Assembly (NCBI GenBank): GCA_037439945.1
Contig: JBBIVA010000080.1
Span: 1 to 16,975 of the forward strand
DNA from: CALEUX01 sp037439945
GTDB lineage: Bacteria; Bacteroidota; Bacteroidia; Bacteroidales; Marinilabiliaceae
Direction of reading: 5' to 3'
DNA: 16,975 bases
Shown: piece after piece, positions 13,934 through 16,975 of the stretch
Position numbering within the stretch: the first letter of the stretch is position 1
Layout of the letters: every line of letters starts with the position of its first letter
Translations under genes and position numbers: made by a program
Notes under the pieces: model-generated
Database searches by the model: none
What the model saw: the letters and a program-made list of their open reading frames with translations, nothing else
What the model was told of the DNA's origin: nothing

Positions 13934-15310
13934 ATGCCCCAGCAATCAGGCCGTATTTTAGCAGTAGATGACAATGCAGATATTCTTTTTGCGCTAAAAT
14001 TATTATTAAAACCACATTTTGAAATAATCCAGACTGAGTCTCATCCTTCATTAATACCCCAACGAATGGCTGATGAAGATTTTGATGTAATTATTCTGGA
14101 TATGAATTTTTCGAAGGATGCAATAAGCGGAACAGAAGGCTTTTCATGGCTTGAAAAAATACTCCAGATTGATCCTTCGGCTGTTGTATTATTTATTACT
14201 GCATACGGTGATGTTGAAAAATCGGTTAAGGCAATAAAAGCCGGGGCAACCGATTTTATAATAAAACCATGGCAAAATGAAAAATTAATTGCTACGGTTT
14301 CATCAGCAGTTAAACTAAAGCAATCAAGACGGGAAGTAAGCAATCTGAAGGAAAAGCAAAAGGAACTAAACACTATTATGGATCATCCCTTTTGCGATTT
14401 CATTGGGGCATCTTCGGGTATGAAAAAGGTATTCACTACCATTTCAAAAGTTGCAGGTACCGATGCAAATGTCCTGATACTGGGTGAAAACGGAACAGGT
14501 AAAGAAATAGTAGCCAGGGCCCTGCACCGGCATTCATTACGGAAAGATGAGCCCTTTATAAGTGTTGATTTGGGTTCTTTAAGTGATTCACTATTTGAAA
14601 GCGAACTATTTGGACATGTTAAAGGCTCATTTACCGATGCAAAAACCGACCGGCCAGGACGTTTTGAACTGGCCACTGGTGGAACAATATTTTTGGATGA
14701 AATAGGGAATCTTCAAACCCCTTTGCAGGCAAAATTATTAACTGTTTTAGAGCGCAGGGAGGTTACCCGGGTAGGCGCAAACAAACCCAAATCAATTGAC
14801 ATAAGATTAATTAGTGCAACTAATACTAATATTAAACAATTAGCTGTTGAAGGTGATTTCAGGCAGGATTTATTATACAGAATAAATACAGTTGAAATAG
14901 AAATACCTCCCCTGAGGGACAGGTTAGATGATATTCCATTACTTGCTGATCATTTTTTGAATATATTCTCAAGGAAATACAATAAAAAAATAAGCAGGTT
15001 AACCACATCGGTAATAAAAAAACTATCAGGTTATGCATGGCCGGGGAACGTAAGGGAATTTCAACATGTTATTGAGCGTGCATTAATTATGAGCGAATCA
15101 TCAACGCTTTCCGAGAATGATTTTCATCTTTCGGGTAAATCACCTGCTGGTACCGATCTGGAAGTAGATACTTACAATCTTGATGATATTGAACGTAAAA
15201 TAATAGAAAAAGTACTCAAAAGGCATCAGGGCAATGTTTCAAAAGCGGCATCTGACCTTGGCTTAACAAGGACGTCATTATACAGAAGACTGGAAAAATA
15301 TGGTCTTTAA
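13934..15310 (+). CDS. Sigma-54-dependent response regulator (NtrC family)
   Basis: 458 residues in three parts. The receiver domain (about 5-125) has acidic Asp12/Asp13, phospho-acceptor Asp56 in ILDMNF, Thr89 and Lys111. The AAA+ sigma-54 interaction domain (about 152-390) has Walker A GENGTGKE (184-191), Walker B IFLDEIGN (252-259) and the WPGNVRE segment (369-375). The Fis-type HTH (about 415-458) has NVSKAASDLGLTRTSLYRR. The sigma-54 contact loop, GAFTGA in NtrC, reads GSFTDA (231-236); Bacteroidota homologues often show Asp at the fifth position, while Ser at the second is less usual. Phosphorylation by the next-door kinase should switch on ATP-driven opening of sigma-54 promoters. The ATG at 13934 follows GAAGAAG. 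Its stop overlaps the kinase start by 11 bp. Confidence 0.95.
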   Translation: MPQQSGRILAVDDNADILFALKLLLKPHFEIIQTESHPSLIPQRMADEDFDVIILDMNFSKDAISGTEGFSWLEKILQIDPSAVVLFITAYGDVEKSVKAIKAGATDFIIKPWQNEKLIATVSSAVKLKQSRREVSNLKEKQKELNTIMDHPFCDFIGASSGMKKVFTTISKVAGTDANVLILGENGTGKEIVARALHRHSLRKDEPFISVDLGSLSDSLFESELFGHVKGSFTDAKTDRPGRFELATGGTIFLDEIGNLQTPLQAKLLTVLERREVTRVGANKPKSIDIRLISATNTNIKQLAVEGDFRQDLLYRINTVEIEIPPLRDRLDDIPLLADHFLNIFSRKYNKKISRLTTSVIKKLSGYAWPGNVREFQHVIERALIMSESSTLSENDFHLSGKSPAGTDLEVDTYNLDDIERKIIEKVLKRHQGNVSKAASDLGLTRTSLYRRLEKYGL

Positions 15311-16661
15311 TAATTTTCGAATAAATTTTGGAATCAGGACTTTGTTACTGGCTGTATCAATGTTCATTTGTATATACTTGTATTTTTACACTAACCTTAC
15401 AATTACAATGGTTATGGCCGGAGTGGTTGTATTAATCCAGGTTGTGGCGCTTTTTTTATATATTGACCGTACAAACCGGGTTTTAAACGATTTTTTGCAA
15501 TCTATAAGATACTCTGATTTTACCCGAACATTTCAGGTTGAAACAACTGACACAACTTTTGATAGGCTTAAAGCTACTTTCAATGAAGTAATAAAGGATT
15601 TTCAGTCTGTACGGGCTGAAAAAGAAGAGAGCTACTATTATTTACAAACAGTTATTCAACACATTGGTATTGCATTAATTGCATTTCAAAAAAATGGTAA
15701 AGTTGAACTTATAAACAATGCAACAAAAAAACTGTTTCAAATAAGGAATTTAAATAATATACAGGCTTTAAGGGAGTACAACCAGGAGCTTGTACATAAA
15801 TTGCTTACAATTAAACATGGGGAGAACCTTTTATTAAAAATCCGCGAAAAGGATGATATTTTGCAACTCTCTATTTACGGAACTGAATTTAAAATTCAAC
15901 ACCGTACAATAATTCTGGTTTCCATAAAAAATATTCAACAGGAACTTGATGAGAAGGAAATGGAGTCATGGCAAAAACTAATAAGGGTTTTGACCCACGA
16001 AATTATGAATTCAATAACCCCTATATCATCCCTTTCATCAACAGTTAATCATCTGATTAAAGATGTAATAGTTTCGCTTGACTCAAAAATTGACTGCTCA
16101 AACGAAATAGATAATTTGAAAGAAATTAACCAGGCAATTAAAACCATACATAACCGTACTGATGGTTTAATACATTTTGTTAATACTTATCGCAATTTAA
16201 CAAGGATACCAACCCCAAATTTCTCAATTTTTCCTGTTAACAGATTATTGACAAACATTTGCGACATACACTCCAAAGAGATTGCTGATAAAGGAATATC
16301 GTTTTTAATGAGTGTTGAACCTGTTTCTCTGGAGTTATCGGCCGATGAAAAATTAATTGAACAAGTTTTGATTAACCTTGTAAGAAATTCAATTCATGCC
16401 CTTGAAGAGACCAAAAAACCGATAATTGAAATTAGGGCATTCTTAAATAAAAGGGGACGAGTTACCATTCAGACAATTGATAATGGGCCGGGCATTATCC
16501 CCGAAGTGCTTGATAAAATATTCATTCCTTTCTTTAGCACAAAACCTCAAGGATCGGGTATCGGGCTAAGCCTGTCACGTCAAATAATCAGGTTACATGG
16601 CGGAAACATTAATGTTTGGTCAGAGCCTAATAAAGGTACTTCAATTTCACTTACCTTTTAG
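15300..16661 (+). CDS. NtrY-like membrane sensor histidine kinase
   Basis: 453 residues. Two closely spaced membrane helices (about 12-30 and 35-55) leave almost no periplasmic domain, so sensing is probably membrane or cytoplasmic. A HAMP-like linker and a PAS-like domain (about 112-212, QTVIQHIGIALIAF onward) follow. The dimerisation and phosphorylation domain has His233 in LTHEIMNSITPI. The ATP-binding domain has the N box EQVLINLVRNSIHALEE (near 350-366), G1 DNGPGI and G2 GSGIGLSLSRQII. The NSITPI form is typical of NtrY/AtoS-type kinases that pair with sigma-54 activators. The ATG at 15300 overlaps the response regulator stop by 11 bp, so the two are translationally coupled partners. The signal cannot be read. 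Confidence 0.95.
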   Translation: MVFNNFRINFGIRTLLLAVSMFICIYLYFYTNLTITMVMAGVVVLIQVVALFLYIDRTNRVLNDFLQSIRYSDFTRTFQVETTDTTFDRLKATFNEVIKDFQSVRAEKEESYYYLQTVIQHIGIALIAFQKNGKVELINNATKKLFQIRNLNNIQALREYNQELVHKLLTIKHGENLLLKIREKDDILQLSIYGTEFKIQHRTIILVSIKNIQQELDEKEMESWQKLIRVLTHEIMNSITPISSLSSTVNHLIKDVIVSLDSKIDCSNEIDNLKEINQAIKTIHNRTDGLIHFVNTYRNLTRIPTPNFSIFPVNRLLTNICDIHSKEIADKGISFLMSVEPVSLELSADEKLIEQVLINLVRNSIHALEETKKPIIEIRAFLNKRGRVTIQTIDNGPGIIPEVLDKIFIPFFSTKPQGSGIGLSLSRQIIRLHGGNINVWSEPNKGTSISLTF

Positions 16662-16727
16662 TTTGTCTGCAGCAAAATATTGGATTGGTTAAATTACGAA
16701 AATTACCTAATGGAAAAAATCAATTAA

Positions 16728-16743
16728 TTGGCATGTGATTTGT
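16728..16743 (+). promoter_or_regulatory. Sigma-54-like -24/-12 element
   Basis: TTGGCATGTGATTTGT resembles TTGGCACG-N4-TTGC. The GG at 16730-16731 and the TTG at 16740-16742 have the correct spacing, but the expected final GC is GT. It lies 35 bp before the ATG of the short lipoprotein frame, so the start site would be near 16755. Placement just after a sigma-54 activator/kinase pair makes it attractive. Confidence 0.4.
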
Positions 16744-16751
16744 CAAATCAC
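16735..16751. promoter_or_regulatory. Perfect 17-bp palindrome
   Basis: GTGATTTG and CAAATCAC are exact reverse complements around a central T. It overlaps the -12 part of the sigma-54-like element and ends 26 bp before the lipoprotein ATG. It may be an operator; no T-run follows, so it is not a kinase-gene terminator. Confidence 0.5.
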
Positions 16752-16777
16752 CTTTAAACAATTTAAACCCATACTTT

Positions 16778-16915
16778 ATGAAACAATTGTTATTACAACT
16801 TTTGGCTTCAGTTATGTTTTCGTGTGCATCAACTGATATTACTGTTGTAAACAGAGAAAAACCCCAATCGCCTTATTCCCGTTTTATGTTACTATTTAAC
16901 GTGAGTTCGATTTAA
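16778..16915 (+). pseudogene. Short lipoprotein N-terminus, probably frameshifted, runs to window edge
   Basis: From the ATG at 16778 a 45-residue frame begins MKQLLLQLLASVMFSCAS, a lipoprotein signal with the likely lipidated Cys at residue 16, then TDITVVNREKPQSPYSRF and a stop at 16913-16915. Right before the stop, a one-base frame change reads FDLSSFYNSHIFNNIY without stops to about 16963, and a further change would continue MFSDGFFG to the window end. This suggests a longer outer or inner membrane lipoprotein gene that has lost its frame. A real short lipoprotein of 45 residues is the alternative. The family is not recognised. It follows the kinase gene by 116 bp. Confidence 0.45.
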
Positions 16916-16975
16916 GCAGTTTTTACAATAGCCATATTTTCAACAACATCTATGTTTAGCGATGGTTTTTTTGGT

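Noticed and set aside
14041..14676. Two minus-strand open frames inside the response regulator gene
   Set aside because: They are antisense to well-supported receiver and AAA+ coding sequence and show no protein motifs.

Overview
The window reads as a low-GC chromosomal segment of a Bacteroidota bacterium, most likely class Bacteroidia. The evidence is the fused SecD-SecF protein, a TIGR02757/DUF2400 gene, large FtsX/MacB-type permeases, a 'GSFTDA' sigma-54 activator, and several -7 boxes of the phylum-typical TAnnTTTG form. The exact genus cannot be read from the sequence.

Left part (1-10033) is mostly housekeeping. On the minus strand lie a tRNA-Gly(GCC)/tRNA-Leu(UAA) pair behind a good TTTG-N18-TATATTTG promoter, mutS (probably starting at an internal TTG), a lolD-like ATPase gene overlapping a TIGR02757 gene followed by trmN6, tatA, and secDF. 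One small two-helix membrane protein gene lies on the plus strand and converges on trmN6 at a strong bidirectional terminator hairpin. The 507-bp gap between lolD and tatA is not empty. It holds the decayed N-terminal half of a Na+/Ca2+ antiporter (YrbG/CaCA family), broken by a nonsense codon at the conserved glutamate and by at least two single-base frameshifts.

Right part (10119-16975) looks like one regulated module. A large FtsX-type permease and a MacB/LolD-type ATPase run to the left. A sigma-54 activator response regulator and an NtrY-like histidine kinase run to the right, overlapping by 11 bp. The ATPase is degenerate at the Q-loop (Q to K), the signature motif (LTNLQ instead of LSGGQ) and Walker B (Asp to Ile), while Walker A, the catalytic Glu, D-loop and H-loop are kept. 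The 370-bp divergent region carries two near-identical 18-bp dyad elements (16/18 match, inverted), one in front of each transcription unit, plus a perfect 19-bp palindrome. These are the best candidates for binding sites of the response regulator. A sigma-54-like -24/-12 element and an overlapping perfect 17-bp palindrome sit just after the kinase gene, before a short, apparently broken lipoprotein gene. The 310-bp gap between ATPase and permease is rich in hairpins and may be an inserted repeat.

The most interesting items are the divergent two-component/ABC module with its paired dyads and degenerate ATPase, and the antiporter remnant. All functional statements are from motif reading only; no database search was possible.
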